Source: Vibrio tubiashii
Lineage (GTDB): Bacteria > Pseudomonadota > Gammaproteobacteria > Enterobacterales > Vibrionaceae
Direction: 5' to 3'
Length of the DNA: 64,000 nt
Assembly (NCBI GenBank): GCA_000775715.1
Contig: JRWQ01000020.1
Location: 1-64,000 of the forward strand
The position numbers were made by a program, and so were the translations under genes. Of the stretch, positions 37,781 to 48,728 are shown one piece after another. The first letter of the stretch is position 1. Each line of letters starts with the position of its first letter. Below the pieces are notes generated by a model that did not search any database, was not told the DNA's origin, and saw only the letters and a program-made list of their open reading frames with translations.

Positions 37781-37895
37781 AATTCGGGATATGGGAACGA
37801 AAAACTCTCGAAGGGCGAAGCCCGATCTCTAAGCCCAGCTCTCCACAGGGCGCAGCCCATTCCCGTTTCCCATAGCAAAGCGTTCCCTTATTCCG
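37781..37895. repeat. Palindromic intergenic element between arcA and tldD
   Basis: Outer arms CGGGATATGGGAACG (37785-37799) and CGTTCCCTTATTCCG (37881-37895) are complementary at 13 of 15 positions. Between them lie GGGC-GAA-GCCC and GGGC-GCA-GCCC mini-hairpins and a second CCCGTTTCCCAT arm. A related piece, GATTCGGGATGTAGGAACGGG, occurs at about 37679. The right arm enters the 3' end of tldD. It looks like a dispersed Vibrio intergenic repeat. Confidence 0.6.
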
Positions 37896-39333
37896 TACCA
37901 CCAACAGTGATCGAGTCTAATTTCAATGTCGGCTGACCTACACCGACAGGGACACTCTGTCCTGCTTTGCCACAGACACCCACACCTCGGTCGATGCTTA
38001 GGTCGTTACCAACCATAGAGACTTGCTGCATCGCTTCAATGCCTGAGCCAATTAGCGTTGCGCCTTTGACAGGGCGAGTAATTTTACCGTCTTCAATGAG
38101 GTAAGCCTCTGAAGCAGAGAAAACAAACTTACCAGAAGTGATATCTACCTGACCGCCACCAAAGTTAGGCGCATACAGGCCCTTCTTCACCGTAGAGATA
38201 ATCTCTTCAGGCGAGTGCTGGCCTGGTAGCATATAGGTGTTAGTCATACGCGGCATCGGCAAATGCGCGTAAGACTCTCGGCGACCATTACCAGTTGGAT
38301 TCACACCCATTAAGCGTGCATTGAGCTTGTCTTGCATGTAGCCTTTTAACACACCATTTTCGATCAGCGTGTTGTATTGACCGTTAACGCCCTCATCGTC
38401 CACGTTCAGTGAACCACGTAGGTCTTTGAGTGTACCATCATCGACGATAGTACAAAGCTCAGACGTCACCTTCTCACCGACTTTGCCACTAAATACCGAT
38501 GACTCTTTACGGTTAAAATCGCCTTCTAAACCATGACCCACCGCTTCATGCAATAGAACGCCTGGCCAGCCAGAGCCTAAAACAACTGGCATCATACCCG
38601 CAGGGGCTGCATCTGCTTCTAGGTTAACAAGCGCCATGCGGATCGCTTCGTCGGCGTAGTGATAGGCCACTTTAGCGCCGTCACTATCTGTTAAGAAGAA
38701 GTCGTAACCGAAACGGCCGCCGCCGCCAGAGCTACCACGTTCGCGACGCTCACCTTTTTGTGCAAGTACGCTAATCGACAGGCGGACAAGCGGGCGAACA
38801 TCACCAGCGTAAGTTCCGTCAGTCGCTGCCACTAGCATCTGCTCATGAACACCACTTAAACTGATTGAGACCTCTTTGATCAAAGGCTCTTTGGTTCTGA
38901 TGTAAGCATCAAGTTCTTTTAGTAGCTGAGTTTTTTGCTCTTTCTGCCAACTTTCTAACGGGTTAGCCGCAGCATAATAACTTTGGTTGTCGCTACGTTT
39001 GAACGCTTGAACCTGGCCGTTTTGACCTTGCTGAGCAATACCGCGCGCGGCAATTGCGCTCTGGTTCAAACCTTCCAGTTGGATTTGGTCCGAGTAAGCA
39101 AAACCTGTTTTCTCGCCAGTGACCGCACGAACCCCCACACCACGATCAATATTGAATGAACCATCTTTAATAATACTGTCTTCAAGAACCAGAGACTCGT
39201 GCCAGCTCGATTGAAAATAGATATCCGCATAATCGATTTGGCGAGTAGCAATACTCGCAAGCGTATCAGCAATATCTTGCTCGCTAAGTCCGGCAGGCTT
39301 TAGCAACGCATCTTCTACGTGATTAATTGTCAT
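37888..39333 (-). CDS. tldD: Metalloprotease TldD
   Basis: Forms a heterodimer with TldE/PmbA that degrades unfolded peptides, such as microcin B17 precursor and CcdA. The 481-residue protein has the zinc site [11 protein letters not shown] (about 265-275) with HExxxH and a later zinc Cys in [12 protein letters not shown] near the C-terminus. It ends the mre-rng-yhdP-nit cluster, 15 bp after nit. The pmbA partner gene is not in the window. Confidence 0.95.
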   Translation of the reverse strand: MTINHVEDALLKPAGLSEQDIADTLASIATRQIDYADIYFQSSWHESLVLEDSIIKDGSFNIDRGVGVRAVTGEKTGFAYSDQIQLEGLNQSAIAARGIAQQGQNGQVQAFKRSDNQSYYAAANPLESWQKEQKTQLLKELDAYIRTKEPLIKEVSISLSGVHEQMLVAATDGTYAGDVRPLVRLSISVLAQKGERRERGSSGGGGRFGYDFFLTDSDGAKVAYHYADEAIRMALVNLEADAAPAGMMPVVLGSGWPGVLLHEAVGHGLEGDFNRKESSVFSGKVGEKVTSELCTIVDDGTLKDLRGSLNVDDEGVNGQYNTLIENGVLKGYMQDKLNARLMGVNPTGNGRRESYAHLPMPRMTNTYMLPGQHSPEEIISTVKKGLYAPNFGGGQVDITSGKFVFSASEAYLIEDGKITRPVKGATLIGSGIEAMQQVSMVGNDLSIDRGVGVCGKAGQSVPVGVGQPTLKLDSITVGGTE

Positions 39334-39348
39334 ATTTTGCTCTTAATT

Positions 39349-40161
39349 TTATAACTGGTTGCTGAATCGGGCATGCTGAACCACAGGCATCGCCGCTCTT
39401 AATTCTTTTACTTGGTTTAAATCGATATCGACCAATAGATTACTTGGCTGTTCGGAAAGGCTCGCTATCACTTCACCCCAAGGGGATATCACCATAGAGT
39501 GGCCCCAGGTTTCTCGGCCACAGGGATGAACGCCAACCTGATTAACGGCAATCACCCAAGATTGAGTTTCAATCGCACGCGCTCGAAGCAGAGTTTCCCA
39601 ATGTGCTTTTCCGGTAACCGCGGTAAAAGCAGCCGGAACGAGGATCAGATTAGCACCTAAACGCGCCAGTTCACTATATAAACTCGGGAAACGCACATCA
39701 TAACAGATAGTCATACCAATATGAGCGAATGGTGCGAGATAACAAACAACTTCACTACCCGGAGTAAAAGTTTCAGACTCACGATAGCGTTTATGGCTAT
39801 CCGCCACATCAACATCAAACATGTGCAGCTTGTCATACTGCGCGACGAGTTGGCCTTGAGGAGAGTAGAGCAGCGAAGTAGTAGTAACCCCATGCTCGCG
39901 CTGAATCGGCATACTGCCGACCACTAGCCATACATTTTTCTCTCGAGCGAGTTCCGACAAACCTGCCTGAAGTGGCCCTTGAGCAATAGGTTCAGCGACA
40001 TGGTGGTAATCTTTTCGACTTCCAAACACTAGCGCATTTTCCGGAGTAACAATGAGCTTAGCCCCTTGTTCGGCCAACAGTCTCACTTGCTCACGGATGT
40101 ATGCCAGATTATCCACCGGATTCGGACCTGAAGTCATCTGAATTAAGCCAACTCGTTCCAT
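39349..40161 (-). CDS. Carbon-nitrogen hydrolase of the Nit1/Nit2 family
   Basis: A nitrilase-superfamily amidase of 270 residues. The catalytic triad is visible: Glu in VTPENALVF (about 41), Lys in YDKLHMFDVD (about 110) and Cys in MTICYDVRFPSLYSEL (about 151). The motifs fit Nit-type enzymes such as deaminated glutathione amidase or omega-amidase; the substrate is not certain. It lies 12 bp after yhdP and 15 bp before tldD, within one operon, although in E. coli yhdP is followed directly by tldD. Confidence 0.88.
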   Translation of the reverse strand: MERVGLIQMTSGPNPVDNLAYIREQVRLLAEQGAKLIVTPENALVFGSRKDYHHVAEPIAQGPLQAGLSELAREKNVWLVVGSMPIQREHGVTTTSLLYSPQGQLVAQYDKLHMFDVDVADSHKRYRESETFTPGSEVVCYLAPFAHIGMTICYDVRFPSLYSELARLGANLILVPAAFTAVTGKAHWETLLRARAIETQSWVIAVNQVGVHPCGRETWGHSMVISPWGEVIASLSEQPSNLLVDIDLNQVKELRAAMPVVQHARFSNQL

Positions 40162-40173
40162 GAGAGTTCCTTC

Positions 40174-43100
40174 CTATTGATTCGACTCGCGCAACGATTC
40201 GGGTAGTTTAAATTCTCCCCGGCTACGTGAAAGCTCTTTTACAACAGGCGCATCTAGCGGCCCCTTCACTTCATAATTGACTTGAGTAAAAACTTCCACG
40301 ACCGGTGAAATCACCGTTGTAATCGCCAATACATATAGTGCAGTTTGTGGCGTAACAGCGAACGCAGTTAACACCGGAATTCCCGATGTGATATCAGGAG
40401 TAAACTTAACTTCCGCATCTACCGTGCGAGAGTTAAGGTTTGCTAACCCCTTAATATTCATCTCGCCAGCAACAGCATCCATCTTAATATCATTGGTCAA
40501 GAACACGCCTTTGCGAATAGAACCGCTGCCTGTAATCGAGTTAAACGCCATGCCTTTGTCAAACACATCGCTAAAGTCGAGCTGCATTTTACGGATGATA
40601 GAATCCAAGCTGAATAAGCCTAACAGTCGGGCGGCTCCACTTACGTCAGAGATAACCCCTTTTCCCAGCTTGGTAGAGACTTCACCATCAAGAGTATCAA
40701 CCCTCCCCGACCAAGGCGAGCCATCCCACTCTAGCTGTGAATTAATTTCAAATGGCGCTCGCTGAATACCGGAAGTGATACCAAACCTCTCCATGACATC
40801 ACTGTTGTTCTTTCCTGACATTTCAACATCGAAGCGAGTGTGATTGCTGGTTTCATTTAGCTCCCACCAACCACTCATATTGACTTTGTTTGTACCACTT
40901 TCAAAAGTGAGTTTTTTCCACTCGAGTTTGTCTCCCTGACGCTGTAAATCTAGGTGTGTTTTGCCTACTCGATAACCCTGTAGCCAAAAATCTTTAATCG
41001 TTAGCGTAATATTTGGTAGCTGATCATGAAACGTTTGTTCAAAGTGGCTAATTAGCGGTGCTTGGCTGTTTTCCGGCTCAAACATCCCTTTGTCTTTTAG
41101 CTCTTCATCCAAAGCCGGCACATAAACGTGTAGACGTTCAAGCGATACAGATAAATCATAAGGCTCAATATAGCGGGCTTCACCTTTGGCTTCTTGGCTA
41201 TCCAAAGATACATACCAGCCTAACCCTTTACGCCGGGCATTCAAATCGACGTCATTCCAAGCAATAGTTCCCAAAGTTAACTCTTTGGCATCAAGATCAA
41301 TTTTAGTCGGACTAGGCACCTCCGGTGTATTCATTTGCGACACCAAAGACTCCGATGGCCCTTCTTCTACAGAGAGGTAGTCGAACCATTGATCCAAATC
41401 CAACTTATTCACGACCGCCTTCAATTGATGGCCCGCAACAGGACTGATCTTAAAGCTCCCTTTACCCAAAACCAGATACGTGTCCGTCAATACAGGAACC
41501 TCTGGCCGTATATCTATCTCAGCTTGATACTTTAAGTTAGGGAGTTGGACGCGAGCGGTAATGCTCTCTTGATTGCCGGACGCTTCGAGGCGCGCCTTTC
41601 CAGACTCACCTGAGACCTTGGAAAGAGGCGCAGGAAAATCGCTGGCAATAAACTTGAGATCAGCTTCGGTATTGATTTGATAGGTAAAACCAACATCATT
41701 AAGCTGAATATCAACGTCCATACTCCATGGCGCATGGCCATTTAAAGGACTAAGCCACTGCTTACCCAAGTATGGGACCAAAGGCTCAACATCCCAATCT
41801 CCGAGCACATCAATTGCCACCCCATAACCTTGAGCAATGTTCTCACCTTGGAAGTCAATCGACACTGGCTGACTGAGTAAATTGGCCGACAGCCCTGCCG
41901 CACTTACCACATCATTATCAAACTCTACCCTACCAGAGACGGTCTCAAGCGTCATAGGCGGAGCATCAATTGTTACGTGATTATTATGCAGGTCTGCATA
42001 GCCCCACGCACGAGCCTCTTTGCCCTCACTAAATGGAATATTAAGCTGGAAGCTAGACTCTACCTGACCATCAACTTGAACTGCCGTTAATGCCGCCCCC
42101 ACTGAATCAACCAATGGTGAGGCCGTCATATAGTCACGGACCGCATTTCCTTGCGCGATCGCTTGGGCTTCGATCTCAATATGTCCACCTTCCGCAAGCT
42201 CAGGGATACGGCCTGTAATACGTTTGGCTTTTACATCCATCAAGGTTGCACTGCGTGAGTCAAGGTGCATAGCATCATTTTGGAATAGGAGATCAAGCTG
42301 AAGATCGGTAATCGGTGGCCAAGCTGTGTCAAAACTGAATTTAGCTTGTTTTAAGCCAACCCAAGCTTGAAACATACCGTCATTGTTGTGGTAAGGAAAA
42401 TCACCTAACTCTCCATACCAAAGCAGCTTGGAGGTCTTCACCTTACCACCTTGAATAGCGGTGCTTAGGTAGTCAGTCAGCTGTCGGCCTAAGGCTAACG
42501 TTGGTAGGTAGCGCCATGTCTCCGCTGCGTTATACAAATCCGCTTCCGCATAGAAGGATAGAAATGGACTACGATCATGAGGAACATCAAGTCTAAATGC
42601 ACCGAGTACTTGCAGATCGGGTGTAGCAGCGGTAACTTTATCCGCCCAAATACTCCATCCTGAATCACTATTTTGCCAAACCACATCCACTTGACCCTGC
42701 TTGATATTAAGCGGAGCTTGGAAAACATCACCATATGGCAGCACATCATCAATCAGGTTGACCTTCGCTTGAGCTTGCGAGAGATCGCCACTCAGTGATG
42801 CAGAGAGATGACTCAAGCCAGGTAGAAGCTCCCACTGTTGCATAGAGATCTGATTGAAATCCGCTGAGTATTTGAGATTCTTTATGCCATTTCGAGCCGA
42901 AACTCGGATGTCTTCTACTGTACCACCTAAAGACAAAGTATTGAGAAGATCAGTCGTTGCCTTAGATTCAGGCGCCAACTTAACCAGTGGCGTAATTGCA
43001 GCGATATCAAGTTGCGAGACATTCAATGTCCAGTTGTCAGGCTGCCAATCAAAAGCGAGATCAAGTTCGGGCCATTCTGTATCATCGGTAACGAGTTTCA

Positions 43101-44049
43101 ATGAATGAGCATTGATTTGCCAACCTTCACTATGTGGCTCTAACTCGACAATACCCGAGTCTAGCCACAATTCATGACGTTGATCTTCTTTCCAAATCAG
43201 TTCAGATGTATCGAACTCCACGTAGGCACTGGTTGGCTCGCTATTTTTCAGGGTCAGCCAACTGCTAAAACTGACTTGGCCCTTCTCTATGCCCGATTCA
43301 GTTTTGATGAATGTCGTTAACCAAGGGGTGACCAATACGTTTTGCACCGAAAGGTAAAACTCTCCACTAACCTCTTTTAGCGAGCCATGGTCGATAAAAT
43401 CCGCTTTTACCTCAGCAGAATTCAAATTGGTATGAGCTAAGCTTACCTCACCATCAGCAAGGTGGTGACGGCCATTGTTTTGCCATTGAAGTCGTTTGAT
43501 ATCAAGCTCTCTAGGAGCGCCATCGAATCCTTGAAAATGTATTTTTGACTCTCTCAGAGAGAAACCATCAAGTTGACGCAGCAGCAACTGGTCGAGCTGT
43601 TGAACGACGTCCCTTTGTTGCCCCTTAGGCTTCAACTGAGGCGTCTCCTCGCTTTCAGTGTTTATCCACTGTATTGAGCTGATATCGAGGTTGAGTTGGT
43701 AGACTTTAAGATCAGCAACAACAGCTTGTTGCTGAATGATAGATTGTACCAAATCGAGTTCGACTTCGACCTTATCAGCCGAGAAGTGAATACCAGTGCT
43801 TTCCGGTAGCTTTGCAGCAACGCCCTGTAGAGATAAAGATGGGTGAGTATTACGCCAAAAACCCTTGATTTCGGAAACTTCGAACTCAAAGCCAGATTCC
43901 TGATTAATCCAACTCTGAATTTGTGGCTGAAAATGGTTGAGCTGTGGCAGTGCGATACGCATAGCCGTTACTGCCGTAGCCAAAATGACTAAAACAGTAA
44001 CAACCAGCCAAAGAAACATTCGCATTACACGAGTCAACCTAGTACTCAC
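40174..44049 (-). CDS. yhdP: AsmA-like phospholipid transport protein YhdP
   Basis: A very large envelope protein (1291 residues) of the AsmA/TamB-like group. YhdP in E. coli acts with TamB and YdbH in phospholipid transport to the outer membrane. One N-terminal membrane anchor (about 11-34, FLWLVVTVLVILATAV) is followed by a periplasmic beta-rich region predicted to form a lipid groove; the C-terminal GSGSIRKGVFLTNDIKMD and ISPVVEVFTQVNYEVKGPLD segments are typical of the family. Start is GTG, 8 bp after rng. Confidence 0.9.
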   Translation of the reverse strand: MSTRLTRVMRMFLWLVVTVLVILATAVTAMRIALPQLNHFQPQIQSWINQESGFEFEVSEIKGFWRNTHPSLSLQGVAAKLPESTGIHFSADKVEVELDLVQSIIQQQAVVADLKVYQLNLDISSIQWINTESEETPQLKPKGQQRDVVQQLDQLLLRQLDGFSLRESKIHFQGFDGAPRELDIKRLQWQNNGRHHLADGEVSLAHTNLNSAEVKADFIDHGSLKEVSGEFYLSVQNVLVTPWLTTFIKTESGIEKGQVSFSSWLTLKNSEPTSAYVEFDTSELIWKEDQRHELWLDSGIVELEPHSEGWQINAHSLKLVTDDTEWPELDLAFDWQPDNWTLNVSQLDIAAITPLVKLAPESKATTDLLNTLSLGGTVEDIRVSARNGIKNLKYSADFNQISMQQWELLPGLSHLSASLSGDLSQAQAKVNLIDDVLPYGDVFQAPLNIKQGQVDVVWQNSDSGWSIWADKVTAATPDLQVLGAFRLDVPHDRSPFLSFYAEADLYNAAETWRYLPTLALGRQLTDYLSTAIQGGKVKTSKLLWYGELGDFPYHNNDGMFQAWVGLKQAKFSFDTAWPPITDLQLDLLFQNDAMHLDSRSATLMDVKAKRITGRIPELAEGGHIEIEAQAIAQGNAVRDYMTASPLVDSVGAALTAVQVDGQVESSFQLNIPFSEGKEARAWGYADLHNNHVTIDAPPMTLETVSGRVEFDNDVVSAAGLSANLLSQPVSIDFQGENIAQGYGVAIDVLGDWDVEPLVPYLGKQWLSPLNGHAPWSMDVDIQLNDVGFTYQINTEADLKFIASDFPAPLSKVSGESGKARLEASGNQESITARVQLPNLKYQAEIDIRPEVPVLTDTYLVLGKGSFKISPVAGHQLKAVVNKLDLDQWFDYLSVEEGPSESLVSQMNTPEVPSPTKIDLDAKELTLGTIAWNDVDLNARRKGLGWYVSLDSQEAKGEARYIEPYDLSVSLERLHVYVPALDEELKDKGMFEPENSQAPLISHFEQTFHDQLPNITLTIKDFWLQGYRVGKTHLDLQRQGDKLEWKKLTFESGTNKVNMSGWWELNETSNHTRFDVEMSGKNNSDVMERFGITSGIQRAPFEINSQLEWDGSPWSGRVDTLDGEVSTKLGKGVISDVSGAARLLGLFSLDSIIRKMQLDFSDVFDKGMAFNSITGSGSIRKGVFLTNDIKMDAVAGEMNIKGLANLNSRTVDAEVKFTPDITSGIPVLTAFAVTPQTALYVLAITTVISPVVEVFTQVNYEVKGPLDAPVVKELSRSRGEFKLPESLRESNQ

Positions 44050-44057
44050 AAGCAGCC

Positions 44058-45527
44058 TTACATCATCACAACGTCAAACTGCTCTTGAATGTAAAGAGGC
44101 TCGGCTTGAATTTTCACCTGCTTGCCAATAAATACTTCAAGCTCAGCCAACGCATGAGACTCTTCACCCTGTAAGTTCTCTGCCACCGCTGGTGATGCAT
44201 ACACAACAAAATTATCCGCATCATAAGCACGATTGACTCGGGTAATTTCACGCAGAATTTCGTAGCACACCGATTCCACTGTTTTAACACTGCCTCTGCC
44301 TTCACAAGTTGGGCAGGTAGAGCAGAGAATGTGTTCGATACTTTCACGAGTACGCTTACGAGTCATCTCCACTAAGCCAAGCTGAGTAAAACCATTGATG
44401 TTAGTCTTAACGCGATCTTTATCGAGCGCACTAGCCAACGATGTAAGTACTCGCTCACGGTGTTCGTCCGACGCCATGTCGATAAAGTCGATTATGATAA
44501 TACCGCCAAGATTACGCAGCCTGAGTTGACGAGCGATCGCTTGAGTCGCTTCAACGTTGGTATTGAAGATGGTCTCTTCAAGATTACGTCGACCAACAAA
44601 TGCACCAGTGTTGATATCGACTGTCGTCATCGCTTCCGTTTGATCAATGATTAGATAGCCACCAGACTTAAGTTCAACCTTACGCTCTAAAGAGCGCTGA
44701 ATTTCATTCTCAGTGTCGTACATATCGAAGATGGGCTTGTCACCTTCATACAGTTCAAGCTTCTCAGTCAGCTCAGGAACGTACTCAGAAGTGAACTCTT
44801 TTAGATTTTCAAACTCCAGTCGCGAGTCAACTAGAATCTTAGTGATTTCAGTACCGACAAAATCACGCAGGATACGCTGAGAAAGCCCAAGCTCACCATA
44901 CAAGGTCGCGCGGGTTTTATACTTAGTGCGACGCTCAATGACTTTCGACCATAGACGCTTGAGGAAAGCCGCGTCTTGCGATAACTCTTTCTCGTCAGCC
45001 CCTTCAGCGGCAGTACGAATGATAAAACCGCCATTTTCATCGCAGTACTCACCGACTACTCGTTTCAAGCGATTACGCTCACTCTCGCTTTCGATACGCT
45101 GAGAAACTCCAACATGGCTCGCCCCTGGCATAAAAACAAGGTAGCGAGAAGGCAAGGTAATGTCGGTGGTTAAACGTGCGCCTTTGGTGCCTAGCGGATC
45201 TTTAACTACCTGCACGACAATGTCTTGCCCCTGACGAACTAGCTCTGAAATATCGCGAACTTGAAATTGCTGCTTTTCATTTTCAGCAACACACTCGGTG
45301 TGGGGAACAATGTCAGAAGCGTGAAGAAATGCCGCCTTTTCGAGACCAATGTCGACGAATGCTGCCTGCATACCTGGCAATACACGGCTCACTTTACCTT
45401 TATAGATATTGCCAACAATGCCGCGCTTAGCTTCACGTTCCACATGGATTTCTTGTAGGGTGCCCCCTTCAATCATGGCTACGCGAGTTTCACTCGGAGT
45501 CACGTTGATAATCAACTCTGCACTCAT
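44058..45527 (-). CDS. rng: Ribonuclease G
   Basis: Single-strand-specific endoribonuclease that matures the 5' end of 16S rRNA and degrades some mRNAs. The 489-residue protein has an N-terminal S1 RNA-binding domain (about 35-125, GNIYKGKVSRVLPGMQAAFVDIG), catalytic magnesium Asp304 (TTVDINTGAF) and the second in IIIDFIDM (about 347), and the zinc-link CPTCEGRG. It has no RNase E-type C-terminal scaffold. It lies 19 bp after maf and 8 bp before yhdP, the same order as in E. coli. Confidence 0.96.
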   Translation of the reverse strand: MSAELIINVTPSETRVAMIEGGTLQEIHVEREAKRGIVGNIYKGKVSRVLPGMQAAFVDIGLEKAAFLHASDIVPHTECVAENEKQQFQVRDISELVRQGQDIVVQVVKDPLGTKGARLTTDITLPSRYLVFMPGASHVGVSQRIESESERNRLKRVVGEYCDENGGFIIRTAAEGADEKELSQDAAFLKRLWSKVIERRTKYKTRATLYGELGLSQRILRDFVGTEITKILVDSRLEFENLKEFTSEYVPELTEKLELYEGDKPIFDMYDTENEIQRSLERKVELKSGGYLIIDQTEAMTTVDINTGAFVGRRNLEETIFNTNVEATQAIARQLRLRNLGGIIIIDFIDMASDEHRERVLTSLASALDKDRVKTNINGFTQLGLVEMTRKRTRESIEHILCSTCPTCEGRGSVKTVESVCYEILREITRVNRAYDADNFVVYASPAVAENLQGEESHALAELEVFIGKQVKIQAEPLYIQEQFDVVMM

Positions 45528-45546
45528 AAGAGTACCTCAAATTAAA

Positions 45547-46107
45547 TTATAAGAATTTTTGCAAGAGCTGGTCAGTTTCATATAGAGGTAAGCCGACAAC
45601 TGCATGGTAACTGCCTTCTATGCGCGTTACAAATCGTCCACCTAACCCTTGGATCCCATAACTACCAGCTTTATCGCAGGGTTCACCCGTTTGCCAATAT
45701 TGTTCTATTTCGTTTTCTGACAGGGTTTTAAACCATACGTTTGTCGATACTACGATCGTTTCTAGATTGTCTTTTGTTGCGACAGTCACTGCTGTCATTA
45801 CTTGATGCGCTCTTGCCGACAACATCAACAACATCTGTTTAGCATGCGTCAAATTGTCCGGCTTTTCCAATACCTGTCCATCACACACCACTATAGTATC
45901 AGAGCCAATAACTACTGAGTTTGATTCAGGTTGGACTGCCGCTAATGCTTTGTCTTTTGATAAACGTGAAACGTATTGATACGGGCTTTCATCAGCTTGG
46001 CGACACTCTTCTACATCGGTTTTGACCACTGAGAAAGTGTAACCAAGCTGAGCAAGTAACTCTTTACGTCTTGGTGAGCCTGAAGCCAAAATTAGTGCTT
46101 TGTTCAT
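45547..46107 (-). CDS. maf: Maf-type nucleoside triphosphate pyrophosphatase (YhdE)
   Basis: House-cleaning pyrophosphatase; the YhdE subfamily acts on dTTP, UTP and modified pyrimidine nucleotides. The 186 residues show ILASGSPRRKELLAQLGY (about 6-23), the metal/substrate SDTIVVCDGQVLEKP block (about 68-82) and AGSYGIQGLGGRFVTRIEGSYHAVVGLPL (about 148-176). It sits 3 bp after mreD, the usual association with cell-shape genes. Confidence 0.94.
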   Translation of the reverse strand: MNKALILASGSPRRKELLAQLGYTFSVVKTDVEECRQADESPYQYVSRLSKDKALAAVQPESNSVVIGSDTIVVCDGQVLEKPDNLTHAKQMLLMLSARAHQVMTAVTVATKDNLETIVVSTNVWFKTLSENEIEQYWQTGEPCDKAGSYGIQGLGGRFVTRIEGSYHAVVGLPLYETDQLLQKFL

Positions 46108-46110
46108 TTT

Positions 46111-46599
46111 CTATCGTATATGCCAGTGACGTCTTACTCGACGCATTAATAGGAACATCCACGGCCAAAGAATAAAGTTGATTAAGCCGCTCCACAATGA
46201 AACCGGGTTGAAAGTCACATCTTGAATCAGGTACTCACCGCAAAAAATAAGCACGTCGAGTAGCACGGACATCAAGCCAATCAATAACGCTTGCTGCCAC
46301 AACGCCATGTTACGGATCACTAGGAAGTTGAGCGCGACAAGATAGACGACAATAGACATCATCATGCCTCGGATACCCAGCGTAGAACCCAAGAGTAGAT
46401 CCCACAGCAGGCCAAGTATTAATGCCGAACCAACGTTAACTCGGTGCGGCAGTGCCAAAACCCAATAACAGGTCACTAGCAACAGCCATGAAGGGCGTAG
46501 TAGGTCAAGCATACCCGGCCATGGAATGGTCTGCAAAGTCAACGCAATCAAAAAAGAACAAGCAATGACAAACTTTCCTTTTAACACACTATTTGCCAT
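46111..46599 (-). CDS. mreD: Rod shape-determining protein MreD
   Basis: Inner-membrane component of the elongasome. The 162-residue protein is almost entirely hydrophobic with five or six membrane segments (for example 10-30, 33-50, 57-75, 78-97, 104-122, 136-155) and a charged end RRVRRHWHIR. It begins 3 bp after mreC stops. Confidence 0.94.
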   Translation of the reverse strand: MANSVLKGKFVIACSFLIALTLQTIPWPGMLDLLRPSWLLLVTCYWVLALPHRVNVGSALILGLLWDLLLGSTLGIRGMMMSIVVYLVALNFLVIRNMALWQQALLIGLMSVLLDVLIFCGEYLIQDVTFNPVSLWSGLINFILWPWMFLLMRRVRRHWHIR

Positions 46600-46602
46600 C
46601 TT

Positions 46603-47475
46603 CTATTCTTCCTCCAGAGTCTCTGGGAGTACTTGCTGAACTTTCTCCTGACGAGAGTCATTTGGCCAGATTAGCAGCAAATAACGCAGGCGCTCAAAGT
46701 CAACCACAGGTTCCGCTTCGATTACGGCAAATTCTCGCGCCGTGTCACGCTCGACCTCTGCAACGTGCGCAACCGGGAAGCCTTCAGGGTAGATACCACC
46801 CAATCCCGAAGTCACCAACAGATCACCCTCTTCAATGTCTAAACTGATGGGAATATGGTCAAGATTAATACGATCAGATTTACCCGTACCGGAAGCGATA
46901 ATTCGAATGTCGTTGCGGATCACCTGCACCGGAATCGCACTTAGGCTATCGGTCAACAGTAATACGCGGCTGTTGTGCGCAGAGACAAAAGTTACCTGAC
47001 CTACAATACCCTTTTCATTCGCCACTGGTTGTCCGACGTAAACACCATCGATCTGGCCTTTATCGATAACCACTTGATGGCGATATGGCGAGGTATCGAC
47101 TGCCATGACTTCGGTAACGACTTTACGTTCATCACGAATAAAAGAGGAGCCGAGCAGTTTACGTAGACGTTGATTCTCTTCTCGATATTGATCAAGTAAC
47201 AGTAGATCATTTTTGAGGCGAAGCACTTCACGCTTAAGCTTGCGGGTACTTTCCATATAGTCTTGGCGAATGTTGAAACGCTCGTATGCACCATCAAACA
47301 TCACACGAGGGACATCGGCCATATACTGAATTGGCGCAACCATACTATTAAGAAGATAACGCACTTGAGCAAATGCATCTAAACGACTATCAGCCAGCAT
47401 AAGGCTGGCTGATAGAGTAACGGCAAAAAACAAGCGTAATTGTAGTGAAGGTCCTCGGCCAAAAATAGGCTTCAT
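46603..47475 (-). CDS. mreC: Rod shape-determining protein MreC
   Basis: Periplasmic scaffold of the elongasome, activating PBP2-RodA. The 290 residues show a short cytoplasmic start, a membrane anchor (about 12-30), a coiled coil (about 65-105, ESTRKLKREVLRLKNDLLLL onward) and two beta-barrel domains with GQIDGVYVGQPVANEKGIVGQV and VTSGLGGIYPEGFPVA. It follows mreB after 57 bp containing a perfect hairpin. Confidence 0.95.
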   Translation of the reverse strand: MKPIFGRGPSLQLRLFFAVTLSASLMLADSRLDAFAQVRYLLNSMVAPIQYMADVPRVMFDGAYERFNIRQDYMESTRKLKREVLRLKNDLLLLDQYREENQRLRKLLGSSFIRDERKVVTEVMAVDTSPYRHQVVIDKGQIDGVYVGQPVANEKGIVGQVTFVSAHNSRVLLLTDSLSAIPVQVIRNDIRIIASGTGKSDRINLDHIPISLDIEEGDLLVTSGLGGIYPEGFPVAHVAEVERDTAREFAVIEAEPVVDFERLRYLLLIWPNDSRQEKVQQVLPETLEEE

Positions 47476-47500
47476 GGAATATGAGTTCCTTATCTTGCCA

Positions 47501-47524
47501 ATCTTGGTCTTAAGCGACCAAGAT
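47501..47524 (-). terminator. Perfect hairpin between mreB and mreC
   Basis: ATCTTGGTC and GACCAAGAT form a 9-bp perfect stem with a 6-nt loop between the mreB stop and mreC start. No U-tract follows, so it is more likely a read-through regulator, processing or stabilising element than a full terminator; it fits the large excess of MreB over MreC and MreD. Confidence 0.55.
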
Positions 47525-47532
47525 CATTCATA

Positions 47533-48657
<1,125 letters not shown>

Positions 48658-48728
48658 GAAGTGTAAACATGGGCTGAAACACGCAATTTCTAACAGATTC
48701 CTAACGATATGCAGAAAAATGGCAAAAA

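Noticed and set aside
37736..37936. 66-codon frame after arcA
   Set aside because: It crosses a palindromic repeat and the 3' end of tldD on the opposite strand, with no ribosome-binding site.
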